DNA of 49,309 nucleotides. Origin: Bacilli bacterium. Its GTDB lineage: Bacteria; Bacillota_I; Bacilli_A; RF39; UBA660. The notes under the pieces are model-generated. The model was given only the letters and a program-made list of their open reading frames with translations, did no database searches and was not told the origin of the DNA. The position numbers were made by a program, and so were the translations under genes. The stretch spans positions 1-49,309 of the forward strand of contig JAFUFG010000002.1 of NCBI GenBank assembly GCA_017470045.1, in the 5' to 3' direction. Below, piece by piece: positions 27,127 through 34,173 of this stretch. Each line of letters starts with the position of its first letter. Positions within the stretch are counted from its first letter, which is position 1.

Positions 27127-28380
27127 CTACTGAATATTAACTGTGTTTAAACGACTCAAAATACTATTAGTAATATCATTATTCTTAGACACATTTTCTA
27201 ATTGAAAACTATCCACACATAACTTAGATAACTGATCGAATGCTACATTTTCAAATACTTTTCTAAATGCAGGATTTTCTAATTTCTCTAATACATTACC
27301 CAGAGCAAACTTAAATTCTTTATTATCGTCAAAGTATAACCCAACACCAGAACCATTGATGCGATTAGATTCTTTTAAGAATTGTATAATAGACAATACA
27401 GAATTAAATCCAGTATTTTGTTCAAATACCAGAGGTACAGAATGATTAGCAGCACTAGAACGAGATTTCATGTTAGACACATTCACAATATGTCCATCTA
27501 CATGGAAAGTTTCTGTAGGTTTCAATTTAGTTGATACATCCAGTCTAATAATATTATTAGACAATAATGTTACAGCTTTACCTTTAGGTAAGTACTCGCC
27601 AGGTTTCAGATATTTAACGTCTGGAGCTTTCATAAAAGGACCAGTTGCAATCTGTTCTTTAATATGATTTACGGATAGTACAATGATATTAGCTGACTTT
27701 AGCATCTGAATTGCTGCACCAACCAACTGAGTTACTACTTGTGTAGATTTAGCTGTATTCATACCACTAGCAGCTTTCAGTTCTTCATCATCTAACATAT
27801 TCTCAGGATAAAGCACAGCTACCGAATCTAAGATATACACTGTAGGTTCAAATGTCCATAACGGATTACCAAATATATCGAGTCTACCAGTATCATACAT
27901 ATACTGATCTGGATTAGCAAGTTTGATATCATGGATCATTTTAATGCGTTTATAAAAGTTTTCTGCTGTAATTCCAGTATTACGCATAATAAAACGAGAT
28001 CTAAATTCTTCACCATGGAAACCAGTAAGTACTTCAGCTCTAGAAGTGGTAATACCACCTTCAGCTGTATCTATAAAACAAGTTGCCGTAGGAAAGTTTC
28101 TAATTATGTTAGCAGCAGACTGTACGCATAATGTAGTCTTACCAGAACCCGATTTACCGATAATAGAGTTGAATGATCCATCGGTTATACCAAGACAATA
28201 GTACTTCTGATGGATATTCTTTTCTTCATTATTTACATGAATTACATAGCCATTCATAAAATCAAATGGAGTGAGACCAGTAGGATAACCCACATCAGTC
28301 TTTGCTTCTGTTCTCATTCTTAAATCTTTGTCTTTTGCAACAGCATTTCTAAATTCTTCCGCCAATAATGGTATAGCCAT
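27127..28380 (-). CDS. RecA/UvsX-type recombinase ATPase
   Basis: ATP-dependent strand-exchange or filament-forming protein of the RecA fold. Walker A GKSGSGKTT at 75-83, followed by LCVQSAANI; the Glu-like ATAEGG region after CFIDT; Walker B VYILDSVAVLY near 185; and a loop-2-like segment SVNHIKEQIATGPF near 240. At 417 aa it resembles UvsX in length. I start at ATG 28378-28380, 8 nt after AAGGAG; the longer GTG/TTG starts fall inside the ribosome binding site. A DnaB/RadA-type core is the main alternative. Confidence 0.8.
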   Translation of the reverse strand: MAIPLLAEEFRNAVAKDKDLRMRTEAKTDVGYPTGLTPFDFMNGYVIHVNNEEKNIHQKYYCLGITDGSFNSIIGKSGSGKTTLCVQSAANIIRNFPTATCFIDTAEGGITTSRAEVLTGFHGEEFRSRFIMRNTGITAENFYKRIKMIHDIKLANPDQYMYDTGRLDIFGNPLWTFEPTVYILDSVAVLYPENMLDDEELKAASGMNTAKSTQVVTQLVGAAIQMLKSANIIVLSVNHIKEQIATGPFMKAPDVKYLKPGEYLPKGKAVTLLSNNIIRLDVSTKLKPTETFHVDGHIVNVSNMKSRSSAANHSVPLVFEQNTGFNSVLSIIQFLKESNRINGSGVGLYFDDNKEFKFALGNVLEKLENPAFRKVFENVAFDQLSKLCVDSFQLENVSKNNDITNSILSRLNTVNIQ

Positions 28381-28407
28381 TTTCAACACTCCTTAATTTA
28401 TTATAGT

Positions 28408-28683
28408 TTATCCAATAAATAATTTCATTGTTTTAATTATAAAGATAATAATTATGGTGTAAAATGCACCATAAATAAAACCAATAGTCTTCCCATTATC
28501 ACAATATATTTTATTATTCTTTTCAATATCATTGATTAATTTATCAATGTATTCGTATCTATTAGTACCAACTATTTTCTTTCTATCATCATCGATAGCA
28601 TCAAAATCAACTAATTCAAATAATCTACTCTTATAATATTCATTTAATTCTGCGGCATCTATTTCGAGGTTAAAAAGTTTCAT
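28408..28683 (-). CDS. Small C-tail-anchored membrane protein, 91 aa
   Basis: A charged N-terminal ~62 residues (AAELNEYYKSRLFELVDFDA; DKLINDIEKNNKIYC) followed by one TM helix at about 66-87 (TIGFIYGAFYTIIIIFIIKT) at the very C-terminus. Such topology places the bulk in the cytoplasm. Leader without a strong terminator to the recombinase gene, so possibly co-transcribed with it. Unknown role. Confidence 0.65.
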   Translation of the reverse strand: MKLFNLEIDAAELNEYYKSRLFELVDFDAIDDDRKKIVGTNRYEYIDKLINDIEKNNKIYCDNGKTIGFIYGAFYTIIIIFIIKTMKLFIG

Positions 28684-28740
28684 TATAATTCACCCCTTTA
28701 AGCTGTATATAATGGTTTACATAAAATTTAAAAACGATAA

Positions 28741-28776
28741 TAATAGACCTTGATAGATATCTATCAAGGTCTATTA
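28741..28776 (-). terminator. 36-bp perfect palindrome
   Basis: The longest perfect palindrome of the window, centre AGATATCT, 6 nt after the stop of the 28782-29636 gene. Confidence 0.7.
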
Positions 28777-28781
28777 AATGA

Positions 28782-29636
28782 TTATGGTAAATAGATTTGT
28801 TCTTTCTCAATAGCTTCTAATGCAATTAATATATTAGGAAAAGTTTCTTTAGAAAGTTTCTTAAACGATACTCTCATTCTTTCACTGTCATAATTATATT
28901 CATTAGCAAATGTATTATAAATTAGCCTTAATATTCTAGCAATATCAAATGGATTAAATCTTTCTAATATAAATAATCCAGCATATATAGCATTAGTATT
29001 ATTAGCTAACGACTTCTTTCCTCTATCACTATTTTCATTACCATAGAATATAGATGGAATAGAGTCATCAAATAATAAGTTTAGAATTAATGCAGTAAAA
29101 TTTCTATTATATAAATTATTATAAATAGATTCAAACTCTTTTATATCTAGTACTCTTACAGAAGAAGTACAAATAGTAAAGTTTACATTTCTAATTCTAG
29201 TACTTTCTACAGCAGAACTCTTATATGCAATAGCTAAGAAGTTGCATAACTCTGTATCAAATAGATTAAGTATGCGTAATTTATATATAGTTTCTTTATT
29301 AATATTATCTGCTATCATATACCATAGCATTTTAATATACCAATCGCTAGAATGATTTACAATATACCAATATAAAATGGTATTAATATAAATCAAATCA
29401 TATTCTGTAAGTCTATGCTGTTCATTACCAACAATTAATACTTGATTTAATACAGATAAGAATTTTGGATTAACAAATAATGTTTTAAATTTTGTATTAT
29501 AGTTATTATTGATATATAATATATAAATAGTATCAGAAAGGTTGGTGTTAATGAAATTAAATATTTCTCTTTCTGATTTAACTATAGCTGTTCCAAGAAA
29601 ATCGTAGATTGTTTTACCATTAATACTCTCGATCAT
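28782..29636 (-). CDS. Hypothetical helical protein, 284 aa
   Basis: Rich in Ile, Leu, Tyr and Asn, and helical throughout (YDLIYINTILYWYIVNHSSD; DIARILRLIYNTFANEYNYD). No motif recognised; hydrophobic runs are interrupted by charges, so I do not call membrane segments. Own unit between palindromes, just downstream of the tubulin-like gene. Function unknown. Confidence 0.65.
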   Translation of the reverse strand: MIESINGKTIYDFLGTAIVKSEREIFNFINTNLSDTIYILYINNNYNTKFKTLFVNPKFLSVLNQVLIVGNEQHRLTEYDLIYINTILYWYIVNHSSDWYIKMLWYMIADNINKETIYKLRILNLFDTELCNFLAIAYKSSAVESTRIRNVNFTICTSSVRVLDIKEFESIYNNLYNRNFTALILNLLFDDSIPSIFYGNENSDRGKKSLANNTNAIYAGLFILERFNPFDIARILRLIYNTFANEYNYDSERMRVSFKKLSKETFPNILIALEAIEKEQIYLP

Positions 29637-29678
29637 AAACTAATCTTCCTTTCTTACTAAGAAAAGTTTATTTTATTA

Positions 29679-29704
29679 AAGGGTTGCAGATATCTGCAAC
29701 CCTT
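29679..29704 (-). terminator. 26-bp perfect palindrome after the tubulin-like gene
   Basis: Arms AAGGGTTGCAGAT / ATCTGCAACCCTT (AUAU loop), 4 nt after the stop. Confidence 0.7.
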
Positions 29705-29708
29705 ATAA

Positions 29709-30827
29709 TTAAAATTCAGATTCTGTATCTTTTTTAGGATTAAAGAAATCTGCTTTAGCTTTATTAAAGTCTACAACAGTGTTCTTATTCAAATTATCAA
29801 AGTCTTCAGTTTCTGTATTCATATGCATAGCAAAGAAAGCATCTTTACTAACATCTACTTTTGCCACATTAGCAACAAAATTATCATATGTTTCCCTAAT
29901 ATCTTCCATAGGCATCTTCATCCCCGATACAATTAGTATGATATAGTTGTTCTCATGTACTCCTTGAATATGTAAGAAGGATTCATAAGGCATACCATAT
30001 CTAGTTTTAATAATAGAATTAGAGTAATCAATAAAGTCAGCTTCTTTTTTACCGATATTTAATATTACTCCATAACGTTTACATGTAGGTTCAATATTAA
30101 GAGATTTAGAAGCATCGAAAGCTTCTACTAATCTATTGTTGAAATCTCCTACGTTTTTAATTTTATCCAGATTGATATTTTCTATTACCATATATCCAGG
30201 AGTCTTATCAATCTTTAATAAATCAGATTCATCGATATTCTGATCCGACTGTACAATATACCCGCCTAAGAGAGTATAAATATCATCACAGAATTTCTGA
30301 TTAGCTAGTTGTTCTGCTTTTACTCTATTTCCATTTGCTTCATCTAAGAATTTAGCATTAGAAATAGCTTGAACAGAATAGTTCTCATCCAACTCTTGGA
30401 AGAGATCTACTGTATTCTTAAGAGATCTTCCATCATCTTCAAATCCAGTAAAGATATAAAAGTGCACATGCATTTTATAAACTGCTGACAGATATTTAGC
30501 CAGCATAATAGAACCGCCAGATCCGGTTCCACCTTCAGATGATGTAACAATAATACACATTGAGTCTTCAGGATCATAGTTATAATCCAATGTACCAGAC
30601 TTCAAGTTATCCATCATCATTTTGTTAGCTTTATTACGTTCTTTGCCACATCCCCTAAATGGCCCATCAAGTTCAATAGCTCTATCCCTATATTCAATAG
30701 GGATATCTTTCATTGTACTATTTACTAATGTAACACTAGTATCTAGTTCAGGGTATTTTGTCACTAAATCGATACAAGCTTTATTTCCAGCTGCACCTAT
30801 ACCAAAGATATGAGCTTTAAGTAACAT
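29709..30827 (-). CDS. Phage tubulin/FtsZ-like GTPase (PhuZ-like)
   Basis: Polymerising GTPase that in jumbo phages forms spindles which position the replication compartment and move capsids. GTPase motifs: T1 FGIGAAGNKACIDL at 8-21; the tubulin/FtsZ signature SSEGGTGSGGS near 96-106 (G-box GGGTGSG with Glu for the first Gly); and a T6/T7-like region TGFEDDGRSLKNTVDLFQEL near 127. The C-terminal half (YGVILNIGKKEADF...) fits the activation domain, and the tail is acidic (FNPKKDTESEF). At 372 aa it is close to FtsZ (~380) and somewhat longer than PhuZ (~315). It abuts the 30828-31259 gene with no gap. Chimallin was not recognised, so a phage nucleus cannot be inferred from this window. Confidence 0.85.
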   Translation of the reverse strand: MLLKAHIFGIGAAGNKACIDLVTKYPELDTSVTLVNSTMKDIPIEYRDRAIELDGPFRGCGKERNKANKMMMDNLKSGTLDYNYDPEDSMCIIVTSSEGGTGSGGSIMLAKYLSAVYKMHVHFYIFTGFEDDGRSLKNTVDLFQELDENYSVQAISNAKFLDEANGNRVKAEQLANQKFCDDIYTLLGGYIVQSDQNIDESDLLKIDKTPGYMVIENINLDKIKNVGDFNNRLVEAFDASKSLNIEPTCKRYGVILNIGKKEADFIDYSNSIIKTRYGMPYESFLHIQGVHENNYIILIVSGMKMPMEDIRETYDNFVANVAKVDVSKDAFFAMHMNTETEDFDNLNKNTVVDFNKAKADFFNPKKDTESEF

Positions 30828-31259
30828 TTATTTTGTTTCCTCCTTACGACATATTATATTAGCATAATCAAAATACATTGTATCTGTGTCTCTAATTCTT
30901 AATTTATTTTCATTAGATCCTTTATTATTTTTTACATTGTTCTGAAATTCAATCATCCATTCTTCAAACTGTTTATCATAGGTTTCATTATCGTCTAATT
31001 CTGGTATTAAATCTGTCCCAAAAGACATTGCAATTGTTAATAATTCATTAAAATCTTTATCTTCTGGATTATAATCCATATAAGATTTGATTTTAACAAA
31101 GTTTCTTAAATTTACTTCACTTCCATACATAAATAGATCTTTGCGACCTTCAAGTGCTGCTAAACGAGATACTACAATAGACATTGCTAGAGCATCAATA
31201 GCAGATAATGCTTCTTTGCGATCTACTTCTGTGTTAGTTAAATCTCTAGTTCCACTCAT
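30828..31259 (-). CDS. Hypothetical partner of the tubulin-like protein, 143 aa
   Basis: Helical N-terminal segment (RKEALSAIDALAMSIVVSRL), an acidic middle and a basic C-terminus. The stop codon directly abuts the tubulin-like ATG, so translation is coupled and a functional link is likely (regulator, adaptor or filament cap). There is no helix-turn-helix of the TubR type that I can recognise. RBS AAAGGA. Confidence 0.65.
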   Translation of the reverse strand: MSGTRDLTNTEVDRKEALSAIDALAMSIVVSRLAALEGRKDLFMYGSEVNLRNFVKIKSYMDYNPEDKDFNELLTIAMSFGTDLIPELDDNETYDKQFEEWMIEFQNNVKNNKGSNENKLRIRDTDTMYFDYANIICRKEETK

Positions 31260-31286
31260 TTATATATCCTTTCTTAACAAAATATA

Positions 31287-31314
31287 AGAGAGTGACTCTT
31301 ATGAGTCACTCTCT
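31287..31314 (-). terminator. Strong hairpin, UUAU-type loop
   Basis: Twelve-bp arms AGAGAGTGACTC / GAGTCACTCTCT around 4 nt, 5 nt after the stop of the 31320-31442 gene; minus-strand tail TATATTTTG. Confidence 0.7.
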
Positions 31315-31319
31315 CTCTA

Positions 31320-31442
31320 TTATTTGTCTTTATCTTTTTCAGATTCCTTAACTTTTCTTTCTTCTTCTTCAGTTAAAGGACTTACTGTTCCGCCAAGGTC
31401 TCCATATTCCTGAATGACTTGGATTTTATCATCGTTATTCAT
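31320..31442 (-). CDS. Small acidic/charged protein, 40 aa
   Basis: A short gene: MNNDDKIQVIQEYGDLGGTV, then SPLTEEEERKVKESEKDKDK. AAGGAGG lies 6 nt before ATG 31440-31442 (a second ATG directly precedes it), the start overlaps the end of the upstream gene, and the stop is followed by a strong terminator. Charged helical tail. Function unknown. Confidence 0.65.
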   Translation of the reverse strand: MNNDDKIQVIQEYGDLGGTVSPLTEEEERKVKESEKDKDK

Positions 31443-31626
31443 CATAATCCTCCTTTAATTCAATACCAAGATTGTCGGCACGAGTCCGTAATACATTAAT
31501 AGCGTTATCAAATGCATCTCTCTGGGCTTCAATCAATCCCAGCGATTCATCGCTACCTTCTAAATCATTTACCCATTTCCTTAATAAATTATATTGGGTA
31601 TTAAGTGTTTTTACTTTACCATCCAT
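31435..31626 (-). CDS. Small coiled-coil protein, 63 aa
   Basis: Heptad-like helix throughout (TLNTQYNLLRKWVNDLE; AQRDAFDNAINVLRTRADNL), ending in DYDE. RBS AGGAGG. Overlaps the next small gene by a few bases. Probably an oligomeric adaptor; function unknown. Confidence 0.65.
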   Translation of the reverse strand: MDGKVKTLNTQYNLLRKWVNDLEGSDESLGLIEAQRDAFDNAINVLRTRADNLGIELKEDYDE

Positions 31627-31681
31627 TTTTAGTCCTCCTTTAAAAATATTAAATTACTTACTAGTTGCATATCTAATAAGT

Positions 31682-31698
31682 TTCAATATTATAGTATC
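31682..31698 (-). promoter_or_regulatory. Candidate promoter for the 31320-31626 unit
   Basis: Minus-strand GATACTATAATATTGAA with TATAAT at 31688-31693; one of the best consensus matches, ~56 nt before the start. Confidence 0.5.
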
Positions 31699-31713
31699 TA
31701 AATATTTTTAGTT

Positions 31714-32448
31714 TTACGATTCTCTTCTTACTCTCTTATTTTCATCTTTTCTCTTAAGAGTATGAGGAGTATAATAAGTATCTCCAACTAAGTTAGTGAA
31801 TAATCCAGCTCCTAAAAAATAAACATTAAGTGTATTTCTAGCTATAGAATCGTCTCTATCAATATCTACATCATTCAAAGATACCATACCCTTAGTAGCA
31901 ATTTCATTATAAAACTCGTCTTTAGCTTTAGTAGTATCGGCTCTATAAGTAGACAGTTCTCTCATAGTATAAGGGCATGACATTACAGCTAATGATTCAA
32001 ATTCTCTATCAGATGTCTGACCAGATTTATCATGTCCTATTAATCGGCCGGACTTCATATTTCTATCATCTATGGTGAGACTCATATTATTCTTTTTAGA
32101 AATAAACTGTTTCATTTTCTTAATTGGTATATATACTACCATAGATTTATAGTTTGTTCTTACTGGTTTTCCGTTCTTATCTTTATATAAATAAGGCATA
32201 TATAAATATTCCATTATAGGAACGTTTAAAAATTTGGCCGCTCTAGTTATCTTATCTAAGTTAGGTTCAATATCAAATAACTTCATTTGAAATTTAAGTG
32301 GAAACTCTTGTTGAAAGAATTCATAGAATTGTTTATCATTCATACCTGCAAATAAATTCTTTAAAAAACCAGAATTGGCTTCTGTTGGATCTAATATATC
32401 CATTGTTTTATATATAAGAAGTTCAACTTCTTTTCTTGCTTTATTCAT
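31714..32448 (-). CDS. RNA polymerase beta C-terminus-like protein, 244 aa
   Basis: The middle can be laid onto the C-terminal part of bacterial beta: VYIPIKKMKQFISKKN with MYMLKLNHLVDDKMHA, then SLTIDDRNMKSGRLIG and SGQTSDREFESLAVMSC with SLVTQQPLGGKAxFGGQRFGEMEVWALEAYG, and RNTLNVYFLGAGLFTNLV with ESFNVLVKELRSLGL. The gene at 24619-27069 already supplies that region, so this may be a fragment of a second (virion) polymerase as in phiKZ relatives. The match is by eye and imperfect. Start at ATG 32446-32448, after GAGGTG; a TTG six nt earlier is unlikely. Confidence 0.45.
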   Translation of the reverse strand: MNKARKEVELLIYKTMDILDPTEANSGFLKNLFAGMNDKQFYEFFQQEFPLKFQMKLFDIEPNLDKITRAAKFLNVPIMEYLYMPYLYKDKNGKPVRTNYKSMVVYIPIKKMKQFISKKNNMSLTIDDRNMKSGRLIGHDKSGQTSDREFESLAVMSCPYTMRELSTYRADTTKAKDEFYNEIATKGMVSLNDVDIDRDDSIARNTLNVYFLGAGLFTNLVGDTYYTPHTLKRKDENKRVRRES

Positions 32449-32465
32449 AAGCAATCACCTCATAC

Positions 32466-32563
32466 AAAAAATAACAAGGAGTATTATTAACCCCTTGCTA
32501 TTAATAAGAGTAGGTAAGGACTGAGTTTTTAAAGGAGGCAAAACTGTGTTATTATCCTACTCT
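32466..32563 (-). ncRNA. Small RNA or leader displaying an anti-Shine-Dalgarno loop
   Basis: About 98 nt on the minus strand. A TATAAT promoter (32568-32573) would start RNA at the 5' arm of an 8-bp stem AGAGTAGG / CCTACTCT (32556-32563 with 32507-32514). Inside is a hairpin AGTTTT / AAAACT (32540-32545 with 32524-32529) whose loop reads GCCUCCUUUA and contains CCUCCUUU, the 16S rRNA anti-Shine-Dalgarno. A 12-bp terminator (32470-32502) with UUAUUUUUU follows. It could be an independent small RNA or an attenuated leader of the 31714-32448 gene. Confidence 0.55.
32470..32502 (-). terminator. Intrinsic terminator with U-tract
   Basis: Twelve-bp arms AATAGCAAGGGG / CTCCTTGTTATT (two G-U pairs on the minus strand only), then TTTTTT. 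The G-U pairs show that it is built for minus-strand RNA. Confidence 0.75.
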
Positions 32564-32579
32564 CATCATTATAATATCC
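32562..32579 (-). promoter_or_regulatory. Candidate promoter of the anti-SD RNA
   Basis: Minus-strand GGATATTATAATGATGAG, -10 TATAAT at 32568-32573; strong consensus match. Confidence 0.5.
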
Positions 32580-32589
32580 AATTGAATTA

Positions 32590-33762
32590 TTATTTATTAG
32601 CGTTAAAAATGCACATTGCTATATACATCAATACAGACTTATTGTAATTATTTCTACTAGCAACTCTATGCTTTCTTTTTCTATATAATACAGAGTTAGC
32701 ATTCAACCAATCATCTATTATCTTCTTAAGTTCTATTATATTTTCATCTTTAGTATTTGGTTTAGGTGTTACACAGTAAGCAATAAAGTTCATTGTAAGA
32801 ATATTTTTTTCTGTAGACTGAGCAAAGTATGTGTATACCAGAATACTAATCGCTCTTCTCATAATAACAATATTCTTTTTATCATTTATTATAGATTCCA
32901 TTATAGACTTTATTTCTTCGGTGTGTACTGTTTCATTAGTACACATCTTACAAAGCTTATAGTCTATACCAGATGACACTAGATATGTCATAGTTTTCTG
33001 TATACATTTTTCAGCCTTAAACGAATCTGATTGTGCTAAATGATATTTTCCGCCATATTCATCTGGATCATCATTATCTGAATTATATGTCATATAATCT
33101 TTATTCTCATAAGCAGGGTAATATACTCTTGCTATATTAATCATAAACGATCTTATTCTAGAATGTAACTGAGATATAAGATAAACTACATCATCATCTT
33201 CAAAATCTCTGAATCTCTTACCATAAGAAGATAACCAATTAGTGCATATAGATAGTATAGCACCAAATACTGATCCCTGAGACTTAAGAATGAACTTCTT
33301 ATTTAAACCATTATTTACTACCCACTCCATTACATAATCTTGTGGTACAATATTAAATGACCCATAATGAATGCTAGGATAAAATTTACCAGAGAATGCT
33401 AAATATATGGCAGCTAGTTTAGTACGTTCTACATCTTTTTTAATAACAAAATATCTTACTATACTAAGAGCTAATATAGTTAATGGATCTTTTGCAGCTC
33501 TAGGGTTAAAATTAGATTGTCTTCCAAAATAAGTGTTAGCTATAGCTCCAGAAATATCTTTTTCATTTATTTCTAATGAAGAGAATAATTTCTTTGAATC
33601 ATTAACTCCATAGAATATCCTGTCTACAGGCATTGTAGAAAACATAGATTTATTTCTATTAGCCATAAACTCTGTAACTACAGCTTTATATTTAGTTTGA
33701 TTTTTAGGCATCGATTTATCTATTAAAGGCACTACTTTATCTTTAATTTCTGTATTGGACAT
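32590..33762 (-). CDS. Hypothetical protein, 390 aa
   Basis: Soluble, basic at the C-terminus (LYRKRKHRVASRNNYNKS). Tyr-rich, with a Cys pair CKMC near 272. The middle contains an acidic insert (SDNDDPDEYGGKYH). No domain recognised. RBS AAAGGAG and a consensus promoter directly upstream; transcription continues toward the anti-SD RNA and the polymerase-like fragment. Function unknown. Confidence 0.65.
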   Translation of the reverse strand: MSNTEIKDKVVPLIDKSMPKNQTKYKAVVTEFMANRNKSMFSTMPVDRIFYGVNDSKKLFSSLEINEKDISGAIANTYFGRQSNFNPRAAKDPLTILALSIVRYFVIKKDVERTKLAAIYLAFSGKFYPSIHYGSFNIVPQDYVMEWVVNNGLNKKFILKSQGSVFGAILSICTNWLSSYGKRFRDFEDDDVVYLISQLHSRIRSFMINIARVYYPAYENKDYMTYNSDNDDPDEYGGKYHLAQSDSFKAEKCIQKTMTYLVSSGIDYKLCKMCTNETVHTEEIKSIMESIINDKKNIVIMRRAISILVYTYFAQSTEKNILTMNFIAYCVTPKPNTKDENIIELKKIIDDWLNANSVLYRKRKHRVASRNNYNKSVLMYIAMCIFNANK

Positions 33763-33775
33763 AAGTATCTCCTTT

Positions 33776-33793
33776 CATTAGTTATAATAGTCG
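33776..33793 (-). promoter_or_regulatory. Candidate promoter for the 32590-33762 gene
   Basis: Minus-strand CGACTATTATAACTAATG, directly followed by AAAGGAG and the start codon, so the leader would be very short. Confidence 0.4.
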
Positions 33794-33933
33794 TTTATAT
33801 TGATGTGCCCTGAATTAATCATTTATCGATAAAAGAATCGAACCATATAATAAAAGGTAGGTAAGCTTTCATACTTTTCATTGCCTGCTTTATTCTCAAA
33901 TTCTATTTTGACACTCCTTGAAAAACACTATTG

Positions 33934-33958
33934 GAGGGTACTCGATTAAAGTACCCTC
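33934..33958 (-). terminator. Hairpin in the 33763-34173 gap
   Basis: Nine-bp arms GAGGGTACT / AGTACCCTC, 7-nt loop, no U-tract. Confidence 0.5.
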
Positions 33959-34087
33959 TGATGGTGTGCAAATTATTAATGTAGAATAAAGATACGAAAA
34001 ATAAACGATTATACAGTAGTAGTTTATTTTTGATAGTATCTCTCCTTTCTACAGCAAATATGAAAAAAGTATTTGCAAAAGATTTTT

Positions 34088-34120
34088 AAGACAGGAGTAG
34101 TATATTACTACTTCTGTCTT
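34088..34120 (-). terminator. Hairpin in the 33763-34173 gap
   Basis: Long arms starting AAGACAG with one imperfect pair, ATAT-type loop; minus-strand tail TAAAAATCTTTTG. Confidence 0.5.
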
Positions 34121-34144
34121 ATCTTTATCAAACTATAAAAATAT

Positions 34145-34170
34145 TAGGGGTACCGATATCGGTACCCCTA
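34145..34170 (-). terminator. 26-bp perfect palindrome after the topoisomerase gene
   Basis: Arms TAGGGGTACCGAT / ATCGGTACCCCTA (AUAU loop), 3 nt after the stop; tail ATATTTTTA. Confidence 0.7.
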
Positions 34171-34173
34171 TAT

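Larger units (their letters stand above)
33763..34173. other. 411-bp intergenic region with three hairpins and two orphan ribosome binding sites
   Basis: No gene with a standard start. Hairpins at 33934-33958, 34088-34120 and 34145-34170. Two minus-strand Shine-Dalgarno sites lack an AUG. GAAAGGAG near 34041-34048 precedes AUC 34032-34034, opening 43 codons (KNKLLLYNRLFFVSLFYINN...) to TAG 33903-33905. AAGGAG near 33915 precedes AUA 33904-33906, opening 27 codons (EFENKAGNEKYESLPTFYYM...) to TAA 33823-33825. They may be decayed small genes or genes with non-AUG starts. Confidence 0.4.
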
